From Polytrichum commune (lineage: Eukaryota; Streptophyta; Polytrichopsida; Polytrichales; Polytrichaceae), in assembly GCA_950295325.1 (NCBI GenBank), contig OX485805.1, forward strand, positions 58,688,283-58,752,282: a DNA stretch of 64,000 bases. The letters run 5' to 3'. Positions 10,640 through 21,462 of this stretch are shown here, piece after piece. Both the position numbers and the translations under genes were made by a program. The notes beneath the pieces were generated by a model, which was not told the DNA's origin, made no database searches, and saw only the letters and a program-made list of their open reading frames with translations. The number at the start of each line of letters is the position of its first letter. The first letter of the stretch is position 1.

Positions 10640-12560
10640 AGGTGTGTTGGGACGGCCTTTGGACACTTTCTTTTGGGCTCTCACAATTAGATGGTCACGG
10701 CTCTTGGCTCGTGTGTGAAGTGGCCCTTAGCATGGGCCATGGACCTTCAAAGCCAAGTAGGGCCGGCCTACATGGGCAATAGAAGTCGAGTTAATTTAGT
10801 AAAGGCGGTACAAGGTCCATTACACATGAGGACGTCGGGGGCGGGTGTTCATGCACAAATTGGTGTATTGGGAATTAGTACTCCGACTTACGAGACGAGA
10901 CGTGATCTCAAGTAATTAATTAAGTACGCCTCAAGTGAACGAAAGACACGTACAATCGGGATGGAGGAATTGCTTTGTCAACACTAGCCGTCAAAACCTT
11001 GGCGGATCATATCATGAGGGAATCCAATCGCTCTCGGATTGTTCGTTTATTTAAACCCTTTTACCTTGAGCTTAGGGCCGTTTTACACATGTGGTGGTAA
11101 AAAATAAAAAATGATGTAGGATATCTTGTGGTCATGGTCAACAGTCCGAAGACCACGACCAAGAGAACTCCATGTGACATTAAAAAAGACATTTACAAAA
11201 GCCTTTGTTACTACATAGAGAGAGTGTAAAGTGGACTTGAACGGGCCGGGACGTAGTGTAATTAACGGAAATCAAAAATTGAAAAATAAGGTTTTGGTTT
11301 AATTCAATTACTAAACATAAGCTCATTGTTTTGGACATGCTCACCACTATTTTCTACCGCGACAAACTATTTGGGGAATCAAAATTTTATGAAACAAATC
11401 CAAATATATAATTTTTACAAATCATGGTACAATGAAGTCTAATTCTAATATGTAGAAAATTTGAGATAAAAACATGCCAAATTTTTATTTAAATGAAACT
11501 GGACCTTTATTTGGTCCATGGAAAATCGATGCGCTTTGAATGTCGATAAATTTGTATCAATTGTGCTATGTGATGAGTTAAAATCGTAGATTTGTGAAGC
11601 TTGAAAATGCAATAAAGAAAACTCAAAATGTAGAAGCGTTTTGATTTGTAAATTGGACTAGAAAGTAGAATTTGAGAAATTTATTTCATTAGTCGATCTC
11701 ATAACCAATCGTCGAATACAAGTTTGACCTTGAACAAAAAGCCCCGCGGGGTTTGCCATGGAACTTGGGGTTAAGAAGAACAAAATTGTTCACTTTGCAC
11801 TCTTATTACTTTTGCATCTCAAGGGGATCTCAACGCACATTACGAACCTTGGAATAACATGCTTTGTGATTGCAAGGGCTAAAACAGATGAGACAATGGC
11901 CATAGATGTTTGTGGAGTTTGAAGTGCTCACTTAAGAGACGAGTACCTTATTTATTTAGCATCGCATGAAACTTGGTGTCCCATGTCAAGTGGAGTGGCC
12001 TTTGTGGCTAATGACACCCTCTCCAATTGCCACCTAGTGGTTGCAAGAGAGTTAATGTGGGTCAATTGTAATTAGTGTGGGCCACACTAAATCAGATGTT
12101 TAGCGTAGTTTTACACTTGCAGTGGTTTTCTTTTACTACTATTGTGTATACTCAAAATGTCATGTCAAACCTCTTAGGAAATACCAATACATGTTTAATG
12201 TACCAAATGGGTTGGGCACCAAACAAAGAGTGATGATGGTGGGCCTTGATTGGGAGTATTTAATGTTGTCAAAGTAAATTAAGTTTGGTAATCACATCAT
12301 GTAGTGGCATTGTACTACCAAATTATTGAATCGGGCATTCATTTAGGATTCAGCACTAACTTACTTACTTACTTACTTGACCTGGGTTCTACGCGAGATT
12401 TATTAGGACATCTCTTAAACACATTTAATGTGTACTTAGCATACTAATCACAAACTAATTGTTGGGGCTCTATTGATTTTCTTTGTGGCAATCTCTTGTC
12501 CTAAGGTATGTGGGGCCTTCTTCTATGGTCACTCTTCTGGTTGGATGGTCACCTCTATTT
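10640..12560. other. No gene recognised
   Basis: Repeat-derived sequence related in part to 190-1,040 (see that entry), followed by AT-rich sequence without coding signals. A CTTA microsatellite occurs at about 12,359-12,378. Confidence 0.45.
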
Positions 12561-12571
12561 AAGTGGCAAGG

Positions 12572-12622
12572 CACCCTGATAATTCGACACCCCGATAATT
12601 CGACACCTCGATTATATGATGC
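12572..12622 (+). repeat. Putative 5' terminal repeat of a pogo/Tigger-type element
   Basis: The words TGATAATTCGACACC, CGATAATTCGACACC and CGATTATATGATGC follow each other directly. Direct iterations of 'CGATAATTCGA' are typical of the terminal sequences of pogo/Tigger elements, and a decayed pogo-type transposase follows 0.7 kb downstream. I could not find a convincing complementary 3' end near 14.3-14.7 kb; a degenerate candidate lies around 14,535-14,600. Confidence 0.45.
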
Positions 12623-13269
12623 ATTTTCCGTTGACTAAACTTTCTAGTGTTAATTTGTCCCCATATTACGACTATGGCGCTCGTAATATGACTTTTTTGG
12701 GTCCAATTTGTCATATAATATAGGTAATTTATGCGTGCAAGTGGTGGGGCCTACATGAAGATATGTCTTGGGATCAGGTTGTACATGACAAATTTATGAA
12801 TGGGTTAACTCAACTTAACTCAAGTTCATTGTTGTAAACATTAGTTCAAAATAGGCGTTGCACTTTTGAGTCTTTGGGTTTGGGTGGAGGTTGAAGGGTT
12901 TAGGGATTGTTGGATTTACAAATTAAAAATTTGAAGATGTTGATTTCTCTTCTTGATTTGAAATTTGTCCTCACACTTGAATCTTACATCTCTTTAGATT
13001 GGAAATTTCAGTCCTCGCTGACTTATACTCCTATATTTGGCCACGCCATTCTTCAATTTCTTGGGCTCCGGAGGTGTTTGCACTATTGAGTGGTGTATGC
13101 TTTGCATTTAGGTTATAAATTCAACAACTTCAGTGTTGATGACCACGTCTGCACACAAAATAGTTTGTGCACAATTTGGTAAGGGTTGACCTCATGTGCA
13201 TTGGTTATGCCACTGGAAGATGTTTACAATATGGTTGAGACTAGTTTATTTCGTTGCGCCCAACCAAAC

Positions 13270-14256
13270 AAGACACTAAGCGCAAGGAAATGTTTGGGGG
13301 CGCTAGATTCACAGGGACCATCTCACTCTTGCTCTTGATGTAAACACGACATCATAACTAACAAGTTGAAACCTACGGTTATTTACAATCTCTATGCCCA
13401 ATATGCTTTGGAAAGTGGTTGCCAACAAATTGTGTGTGCTGGTTTGCAAACCCAACGGCTTGGATAATGAGCCTCAAAGTACTTTTCAAATCTAAAAACC
13501 GGAAGGTACTTTTAACTATGGACAATTACGCTACTCATTTCCTTAAGCATCTTCGTAGGGGTGAATCATTTGGTTCTTTAACCTTGCAATCAAGCAATAT
13601 TACGATTGTTTTCTTATCACCTAATGTTACAAGTTGTGGTACAACGTTTGGATCAAGGAATAATTGCTTCATTTAGTTTAGTATAGAAGAACCTTTTGAA
13701 ATGGGTTTTCTCTCAATTTGATTCTTCTACTACCCACTAGGACTTGAGGAAAATAATGCCTAATGTAAGGTATGCTATTATGTGGTGCTCTCAAGTGTGG
13801 AGAGAGATGAATCCCCAAACCATACGAAATATGTGGAGGATGTCCAAGACTTTACTTGTGGATAGGAGTGCCAATTTTACCATGGATGATGAATGTGAGA
13901 AATCGAGAATGAAAGAAACTACAAATGAATCGGCAAGTACCATTTCCTCTTTGAATCTTGGAAGTGAGGAATTGCCTATTGCAAAATATGTGCAATTGGC
14001 ATGAGAGGAAATTGTTGATGCAAAATACATCATGGTTGAGTTGGTGGATTTGGCATGGGGTAGAGAATTTCATTTGGTTTTACATTTGAATGAAGAGCCA
14101 ATGGATGGGAATGATGTGGATGACCAACCAACACCAATAGTCAAGCTTGCTCAAGCCCATGAGTATGCCCAATTACTATCAAACTTTGCAGTGGTGCATC
14201 CTTCAAAGATTTCAATTTTAGATGTGACATCATGCAATCTTTTATGGATAAATTGA
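13270..14256 (+). pseudogene. Decayed pogo/Tigger (Tc1/mariner superfamily) transposase
   Basis: Several frames read in order resemble the DDE domain of CENP-B/Tigger-like transposases. The phrase KVLLTMDNYATH at about 13,505-13,540 matches the 'vDNxxxH' catalytic motif. It is followed by ITIVFLSPNVTS, then in another frame by LDQGIIASF (about 13,650), the usual 'LPPNTTS-QPLDQGII' signature. Further frames at 13,744-14,004 and 14,032-14,256 carry acidic tail-like sequence. Frameshifts (about 13,640) and stops (about 13,675 and 14,002) prevent translation of a single protein. The N-terminal helix-turn-helix/CENP-B part is not recognisable. The element is inactive as it stands. Confidence 0.7.
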
Positions 14257-14259
14257 ACA

Positions 14260-15650
14260 AGAAGTCAATTTCCAACATCAACAAAGATCATCAAAGACAA
14301 TAGATTTTTACTTTTGTAGTGTGATATATTGTGAAGACATCATTACGAGACTCTATATATTTTTTAACTTCATATTGTGTGATCACTGATGATGTGAGTA
14401 TATTTCTAAATAACAATATTTTGTCATACTCATGTATCTCATTGTGTATACAAAAAGTCATTTTACATTGAAGTAGGCCATTTTCTTGAAAACCTCGATG
14501 ATACAACATTTGAAGCCAAAATGTCATACTATGCAAAATACAACATTCGGATATTACAACACTTTATTGCGTGACCAAACGTGTCATATTAAAAAGGGAG
14601 AACAATATGTAGTTAAGGACGGACATCAAAATGTAACAATGAGATTGGAATACCACATAGTGGTTTTTGGTTCAACACTTTGAATCCTAAAAACTAATTT
14701 TCATGTTGGATTGACCATGGTCTTGACCAATCACATGTGACAAAATTCTCCCCCAAAACATTTATTTTTGTGTTGAGCCAAACAACACTCTACAATATAT
14801 ACTCACAATAAATTGACCGTTCTAGGTTCCATTCAAGGTAAAATATTCAACACAAAATTGAACCACGTGGGAGGGCCAGGTGGGGAAAGAGAAACTTCAC
14901 GTTGGAGTTTGACTCACTTTTGCATCTCACCGCTTATTTAAAAACTTGAAATTATGACATTTTGCATGATTCATATTGCTAACCGGAGTAGACAAATTTT
15001 GATTCAATCCAACAATGAAAAGTATATGTGAAGTTGGAAGTGCCCACAATAAGGTCACAAAACCTTAGATCATAGACATGACTAGGAAAGTAGATTGGAC
15101 ACACACTTGTTCGGTAAGTGTTTGTTTGCTAGCTAACAATTGTAGGATTATACCTCATCTCAAAGATGCGTTATAAAATGTGACTCGGAGACTTGATTGG
15201 AGCATTTTTTTTAGGTCTTGATTGACATTGACAAAGAAATGTGAAGGGTGATTTATAATGGACATCTATTACAGTTGGAACAAGAAAGACTATTAAATAT
15301 TATCATAAAACAATACAGAAAGCATTTTCTTGTTTTGCATTTTTGTTGCGTTGACGTGTTATTTGGGGGAGGAGCAGTAAACACGTGCTCATTCCAAAAA
15401 AATTGTTGCATCGTTTCGATTCCCTAACACTGGACTAAATTGGGATCTATGACTTTAGAAATTTGGATTAGGGGCCAATTTGGCTGAAAATAATGATCGC
15501 ATGGGCATACAATGTTCCTCAGCAGTTTCACCCCTAGTAGCCATGAAGTTTTTGGGACTATGTATCGCTGAAAACACCACACCTTTGTAAGGGATAAATT
15601 GTTCAGCTACATCTTCCCTCTATTTCGACAGACGATATTACTGAAATCTT
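14260..15650. other. No gene recognised
   Basis: AT-rich sequence after the pogo remnant. There are short open frames only and no splice-bounded exons or clear repeat ends. Confidence 0.45.
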
Positions 15651-15689
15651 TCATGTCGCTAGTTTCGAAAGAGAATACCTAACAATAAA

Positions 15690-16198
15690 TGGATAATTAC
15701 TATAGATAAAAATTCATCCCTCATCCAATTACATACGCGGAGACAACTTCTGCTCTCTTGAGAAAGTCGCTGCCTGCACTTCCTGTAAAAGATGAAAGAA
15801 TCAGAATTTAATCCCTGCAACGTACCTGTGGTATAGCTAGGTGTCACGAAACCTTCCCCATGCACGTACAAATTGACTGGTTTTGGGTGGGAGATCATTG
15901 AGGTGAAAGTCAAATGTGCATAAAAGTTTTTAATCTCGATCTGTAAGGATGATCATGGTTATAAGTACCAATGATTTGGACCGGCCACACACAGTGTTGA
16001 GGTCAATGAATTGTCTTCATCACAAGTTTCCGGTACTCCTGATTGATGTCTCCCTAATCTAATGGATATCACAATTATCTTACAGTATTCAGGCTTTGTA
16101 TTCATGCAAACATTACGCCTGGTGTATTCATCCACAACATTGTGTTCGATCCATCTGTCGACACAGAATGTGAGCAGTGTGGGCTTTAATGCAGTCAC
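15690..16198 (-). other. Possible unrecognised coding exons
   Basis: Two minus-strand open frames (16,198-15,959 and 15,913-15,659) have more balanced composition than their surroundings. At 15,826 the sequence CACAG precedes GTACGT, and at 15,782 TTTTACAG precedes GAAG. Splicing these keeps the frame and ends at a TGA near 15,720, but the intron would be only 43 nt, unusually short for a plant. The upstream frame cannot be joined cleanly. I do not recognise the product and regard this as weak. Confidence 0.2.
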
Positions 16199-16867
16199 TC
16201 TTCTTACTCAACACCTGAATTTGATTGAAATATGAAAAGGCTCGTAGTATTTCAAAATGGACATGTATTATTATGATGAAATAGAACTATGTGATCAAAA
16301 TGCACCAACCACTCTTGATTCAATAGTTAACACGGTTGGAAGAGCCATTTAATTGTTTAAAGAGTGAGATACTTTCACTTTGATCCCCTTATAATTTTTG
16401 TAGATCCCAACACTATGTAGAAAGTCAAAATCAGGATAGTTCATGATACGCAATTGCTTATTAGATGAGACGATTCACGACGACTTGCAATGTAAAGTAG
16501 ATGTGTCTAATTCGGGGTTTGATCTAAAACGGACACCTATATTTGAACGGTGCATAGTTGGGTGTGAATCTACGAATGGTCGTCCAAAAACATGCGTTGA
16601 AAAAGGATTGGACTACGTGTTCAAAATTGTTGAGCATTAAAAAATAATAGTCAACATAATTGAGGGGACTTATATAACCAACTCAATGAGCATGAGAAAC
16701 TTAACTGCGACAATGAATAGGGTATTCATTCGAACTCTGAAAACTATGAGAGAGAAATGGCTACGGGCACAATTTGGTTTCACTAATCACCTCGCACCAA
16801 CCATGGGTTCCATGTCCTACAAGGGGTGGGTGCAGAGAGATGAGTGTTCATCGAAGATCCATTGGTC

Positions 16868-17053
16868 CGGGATGACCCTAAACTCCTGGATGATGCTGGA
16901 GAGATACCCAAATCTCAAGGAAGAGGTTGGCGGTTCGATTCCCGACTGTAAAATCTCCTCTCTACTTGACGGAATACTTGCCAGGTGGTCAACTGCCTCT
17001 TGTGCTTTGACGCTGGCATGTCGACCTTCTGTCTCAAAAAAGAAAAAGAAAAA
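16868..17053 (+). mobile_element. tRNA-derived SINE, copy A
   Basis: The element starts near GGGATGACCCTAAACT, has an internal RNA polymerase III B-box GGTTCGATTCC at 16,932-16,942 and a candidate A-box around 16,893-16,910. It ends in CTGTCTCAAAAAAGAAAAAG. Two minus-strand copies at 26,005-26,190 and 33,390-33,580 share the whole length, including 'AAATCTCCTCTCTA(C/T)TTGAC' in the body. The B-box is best preserved in this copy. Confidence 0.8.
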
Positions 17054-17139
17054 TGAAGATCATCCATCTACCGTAGGTGGGAGTTGGAAGGGCCCCCAAT
17101 AGGGCCACAAACCCTAACATCTGCATTCTCGCACGAACC

Positions 17140-17450
17140 TCAAGGCCGCTTCGCATGAAGTGAGTGGTACTAAGTACTTGGGGTACATGGAATTGGCATC
17201 AAGCGAGAAGAGCGAGGTGGTGCTACTTCCACGGAGCTTGGCATGGAGGGGCGGGCCTCCGCTTCGGAGAGGAGCACGTCGCATCATCCGACTCGATCGT
17301 CCTCCCCTTCCACCTCAAATCTTGTTCTCCTTGACACATGCTTGCACACACCGGCACCGGCGCCATCGCACGTGTAAGTGGGTAGGAATCTCGAGGCCAT
17401 TGGAGTTTGGAGGTTGCATCCATTGCGGCGATCTAGGGTTATGGTGCATT
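17140..17450. other. GC-rich island without a recognised gene
   Basis: This 300-bp stretch is markedly richer in G, C and CpG than its flanks. It starts about 90 bp after SINE copy A. Short open frames occur on both strands, but none has a recognisable motif. It could be a fragment of a gene's 5' region or of a different repeat. Confidence 0.35.
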
Positions 17451-17459
17451 GTATCCATA

Positions 17460-20400
17460 TGATACGTATCAAATCATCTCTCGACATAACATAAGGTAGA
17501 TGTGCCTATATCCAACATAGCAATGATTAAAACACCTACATTTGAGTGGTATGTGAGTAGGTGTGGATCTAAGAAGGGATGTTAGAAAAAACACACGTTT
17601 AAAAGAGATTGGAGTACATACTCATTCTAGATTCAATAGTTAACATAATTTGGGGGGGGGGGAGGGGGAAGACCTATATGACCCTTTGATTAGTACAAAA
17701 ATTTGTATTGTGATAATGAACAAGATTCTCGTGTGAGCTCCAAAAATTACGAGGCAATCAGTTGTGGAAATTGAATCATATGAATTAGCTAATCATCTGG
17801 CACAAATTGCGTGTTTTCATATCCTACAAGAAGTGGGTGCAATGAGAGAAGTGATTAAATGACACACGCCTACTGTATTATGCTTATCAACGGTGAGTTT
17901 ACATTAGGCATAACATTATACAATTGTGGGAACAGACTATGTGGCCTTGGAAATGTGTGGGCATACTTTCATTAGGAGATTCTCCAAAAGCATCAACTTT
18001 AGTTTGAAAATTGAATAATTGAAGCGGTCTTGAGTGACATATGTGCGGAACAACCATTGAGGTTGCACCAGGGTAGATAGTTTCTTTTATTCATAGAAAG
18101 ACAACACTCATAGAGGGATGAATGAGGGGCGGTTTACACTATGGACCAAGATCCATGACCATGAAATTCTAAAATTTGTGATTGGAGAGTAAAGTGCTCT
18201 TGGTCCCATTTGGCTTTACACTACCTTGAAAAAAGGAGAATGACCACTAACTTTGAGGTCCCCAAAAACTACTAAAATTTGCCATTTGGATAATGTGCCA
18301 TGGTCCAACGGGTTTTCCGTTGAGGCGAGGCAAAATGCTCGACTCAACGGAAATCAAGGGAGCCGTAAGGCTGAAAATCAGCCATTGGCTGAATTTTTTT
18401 TTAATATTTTTTTTCCCGATTTTTTTGGGCATGTATTAAAAAAATCAGCACCTTCACTTTTTGGTGTGTGGTCATTCCTCTTGGTCTACATTCGGTTTAC
18501 ACCTAGTGAAGGGCCCATGAACCTAAACCCTAAACCCTAAACCCTAAATCCCAATGAAAATCCTTGAGGAACTGTATAGGATAATACGTCAGGCGGACTG
18601 GCTTTTCACATGTAAAGTAAGTTGATCTTTGAGAGTGAAATTCCGAGGAAATGCTTGCATGTGAAATGTACTAGGACCAATGTATTGCTCTGGATGATAG
18701 ATACTACATCGACATTCATTGGTCTAGTTTGCTGTGCAAAAGGTAAGTCGACCTAATTCAGCTACTTATCCTAATTGCCGGGCACCTATATTTGGGTACT
18801 GTGATTAGGTGTAGTTTAGATCTAAGAATGGTCACCAATTAGACATGTCATCGGAAGAAATTAGACAACGTGTGTTATAATTTGTTAATTATTCCAAGCT
18901 CAATAGTCAACTATGTCAACATAATTGGGGTAACTTATACAATCATTCAATAAGAGAGCAATTGTTCATTAGTTGATCATGAATAAGATATTCATATGAG
19001 TTTCAAAAACTATGAGGAAAATGGTTATGACCTTGCTTTGAAATTGCTATTCATCTTACACTAATTGTATATTTCATTTCATAGGAGAAGTGGGTGCAGA
19101 GCTACAAGTGTCCATTTTAGGCTCGTTCAGCTTAGAATATAGTGACATACCTATGTTAAACCCAGGAGTGCAATGTGGAATAAGAACTTGACAAATGTAA
19201 AATCCTTCATATTTTGCCCACATTTTTATGAGATAGTATGCCGTATCTGTAATACGTAGATTAATTTGTAACAGTTCTCCATGACTCCATGATTGTGCAT
19301 GAAATCTTTTTACTGATGGATGCTTCCTGTGCAAATAAAAGTGTTAACATCCACATATATAAAGACACGGATTCTGTGCAATCCAGCGCAAAGATTGCGA
19401 CGGTGCCAGACATATCGGAGATCAATCTAATGAACAACTTAAAATTCGAATTAAGTCAATTAACAAACTTACAATACAACCTGTAGTACTAGGCACGCTA
19501 TTAATTAGGTTAATACTTGCACAATGCTTGATGCTATCGCAGCTGATCTGTATCCGTCTGCTTTCAGTTTTCAAGATAGATTCATGACATTTTAAAGAGA
19601 TGATTTAGCACTCTTTTTAGCTATGCATCCACCCTACATTGGGAGTGGATTATAAATTTGATCAAACAACAAGATTCATATAGGGAGTGCATAGGTGGGT
19701 GAGCTTTGAGTGGTCACACTTCTTAATTGGACTCCTATATTTGGGTGACATATGACAAGGTGTGTAGTTAAGAATGGACACTCAAAAGAGCTAAAAGTGA
19801 GATTGGACCAGTTATGTGCTTAAAATGTAGACATCATTACATATTCAATGATGAGTGAACACAATTGGGAGGGCCCAAGCTTGTGATTTCATAAGAGAAA
19901 AAGACATTCTTCACTTATGACCTCTCAATGTCTGTGGATTTTTATGATGTGGTCACTCTTGTTAATCACCTACAATGGAGTGGTGAATGGCAAGGCTTGT
20001 ATTTAAATCGTTAGACTATGTGCTCCACAAAATATTAACCTTCTTAATTCAACAACAAACATCATCAGGAGGACCTATGTGCTTGTTCTAAGGAGAAAAT
20101 GACTCTTCACTTTAGACTCTTATTCATTTTGCATTCAATTGTAACGTCAATTTTGAAACTTGAATTTGCAACATCTTCGTAATACATGATTGCAAACCAA
20201 ATGAGACATGCCCACAACAAGCTTGCAAACATTATTATTTTGCATCTCTACTCCAATCTTGAAACTTGAAATAAAATCTTTGTGAATCACAATTGCTAAC
20301 CGAAGGATATAAAAATGATCACTCTGATCAAACACATTATTCCACCAACAGAACTTGAGCATTAAAATGCATATGGTATGTTCAAGTTCATCTGATGACT

Positions 20401-20700
20401 AATCAACATCTAGAAATAGGCAGACATCAGATTGTGATAATTACTCATATAGGTAGGTTATTAGGCGCACTACTACACATTGAATGCTGGAGCTTAGTGT
20501 ATAATCTGCTCTGCACCGGTCTGATTTCGAATTTCAATACACTTACCAGATTCAATCTACAAGCCCATGATATGTAGATCACAATTATAGCTGTATATTG
20601 TATACTCTGCTGAAAAATCTAAGTGTCTCAGCGGCAGGAGCTTAATGTATGTAGTGTAGCTTCAGCTCCTTGGTGTCTGTCTGTCGATGTAATGTGTATA
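17460..20700. other. No firm gene; one possible exon and an interstitial telomere repeat
   Basis: Mostly AT-rich sequence. On the minus strand, 19,341-19,151 is an open stretch bounded by TTTATTTGCACAG and by ATAG-GTATGT, so it could be an internal exon (it includes SWSHGELLQINLRI and KMWAKYEGFYICQ), but no partner exons are evident. An 11-G run lies at about 17,652-17,662. Confidence 0.3.
18522..18548 (+). repeat. Interstitial plant telomere-type repeat (CCCTAAA)
   Basis: Four consecutive CCTAAAC-type heptamers (CCCTAAA) end in a degenerate CCCTAAATCCC. This is the Arabidopsis-type plant telomere unit, and short internal arrays of it are common. Confidence 0.85.
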
Positions 20701-20723
20701 GTACTACTGGGATTTCATCAACC

Positions 20724-20734
20724 CTATATATTTA
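20724..20734 (+). promoter_or_regulatory. TATA-like box upstream of the HMA gene
   Basis: CTATATATTTA lies about 740 bp upstream of the first ATG. The intervening sequence is relatively GC- and CT-balanced and could hold a long 5' leader, possibly with its own intron. Assignment is by position only. Confidence 0.3.
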
Positions 20735-21462
20735 CTTGAGCAGCTGGGTTGTGCAGATCTCAAGAAACTTTCATCAGGTCCAACTGAGCAAGTTAAGGAG
20801 TACTTGTTGATCTGCAGTCCAGTAGTCTGCATCTGCAGAAGCCGCTCACAGATCTTTCTTCGGTAGATGTGAACCTCGGAGGAGTCTCTCGGAGTCAGTC
20901 AGTAAGTAATTAGTACTTAACTTTTGCAGCTAGAACAGCTTCTTCAAGCGGTGCCGGCGCATGTCAAGCTTATCCTGAGATCAATCTGGAAGTCTGAAAA
21001 ATTAGGACACAAAGTCATCACTAGTGAGTAAGTTAGTTAGTTATAAAGCTCTGTAGCTGAAGCAGATAGTGGCACACAGGAGGATAAATTTGAATCTGTC
21101 GGGTTCAGGAGAAGTAACTTGAGGCAAGCAGGAGGTCAGTTGTTACAGATGATATTGTTCATGATAACACCTTCTTCAGAAAACTCCTAGCTGAGCAAAT
21201 TTCGATGTCTTTTTCGGTAACTCGGGGTTTTGATTGTCATGACCTGCCATGTTTTGTTTTTCTTGGGGCGTCCTCTCATTTGAGTGATTGAAACAGTTGG
21301 TATGCAGTGAAGTTAAGAATTTTTCATAGACAACTCATGAAATTGCATTGACAGGCTTACATGTAGGTTTTTGTGTGCTTGCTATGGTTGTGTTAACAAG
21401 CAATGTTACAGCTGCTTGCTAATTGACTCCTAACTACTTGAAGCTAAGTTACCGAGACAAGT

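Noticed and set aside
16925-16945. Possible tRNA gene at the GGTTCGATTCC box
   Set aside because: No cloverleaf can be drawn, and the whole 190-bp unit is repeated at 26.1 and 33.5 kb with an A-rich tail, so it is a SINE.
18180-18520. Possible TIR element with GAATGACCAC / GTGGTCATTC words
   Set aside because: The inverted words are short and no flanking duplication or consistent ends could be set.
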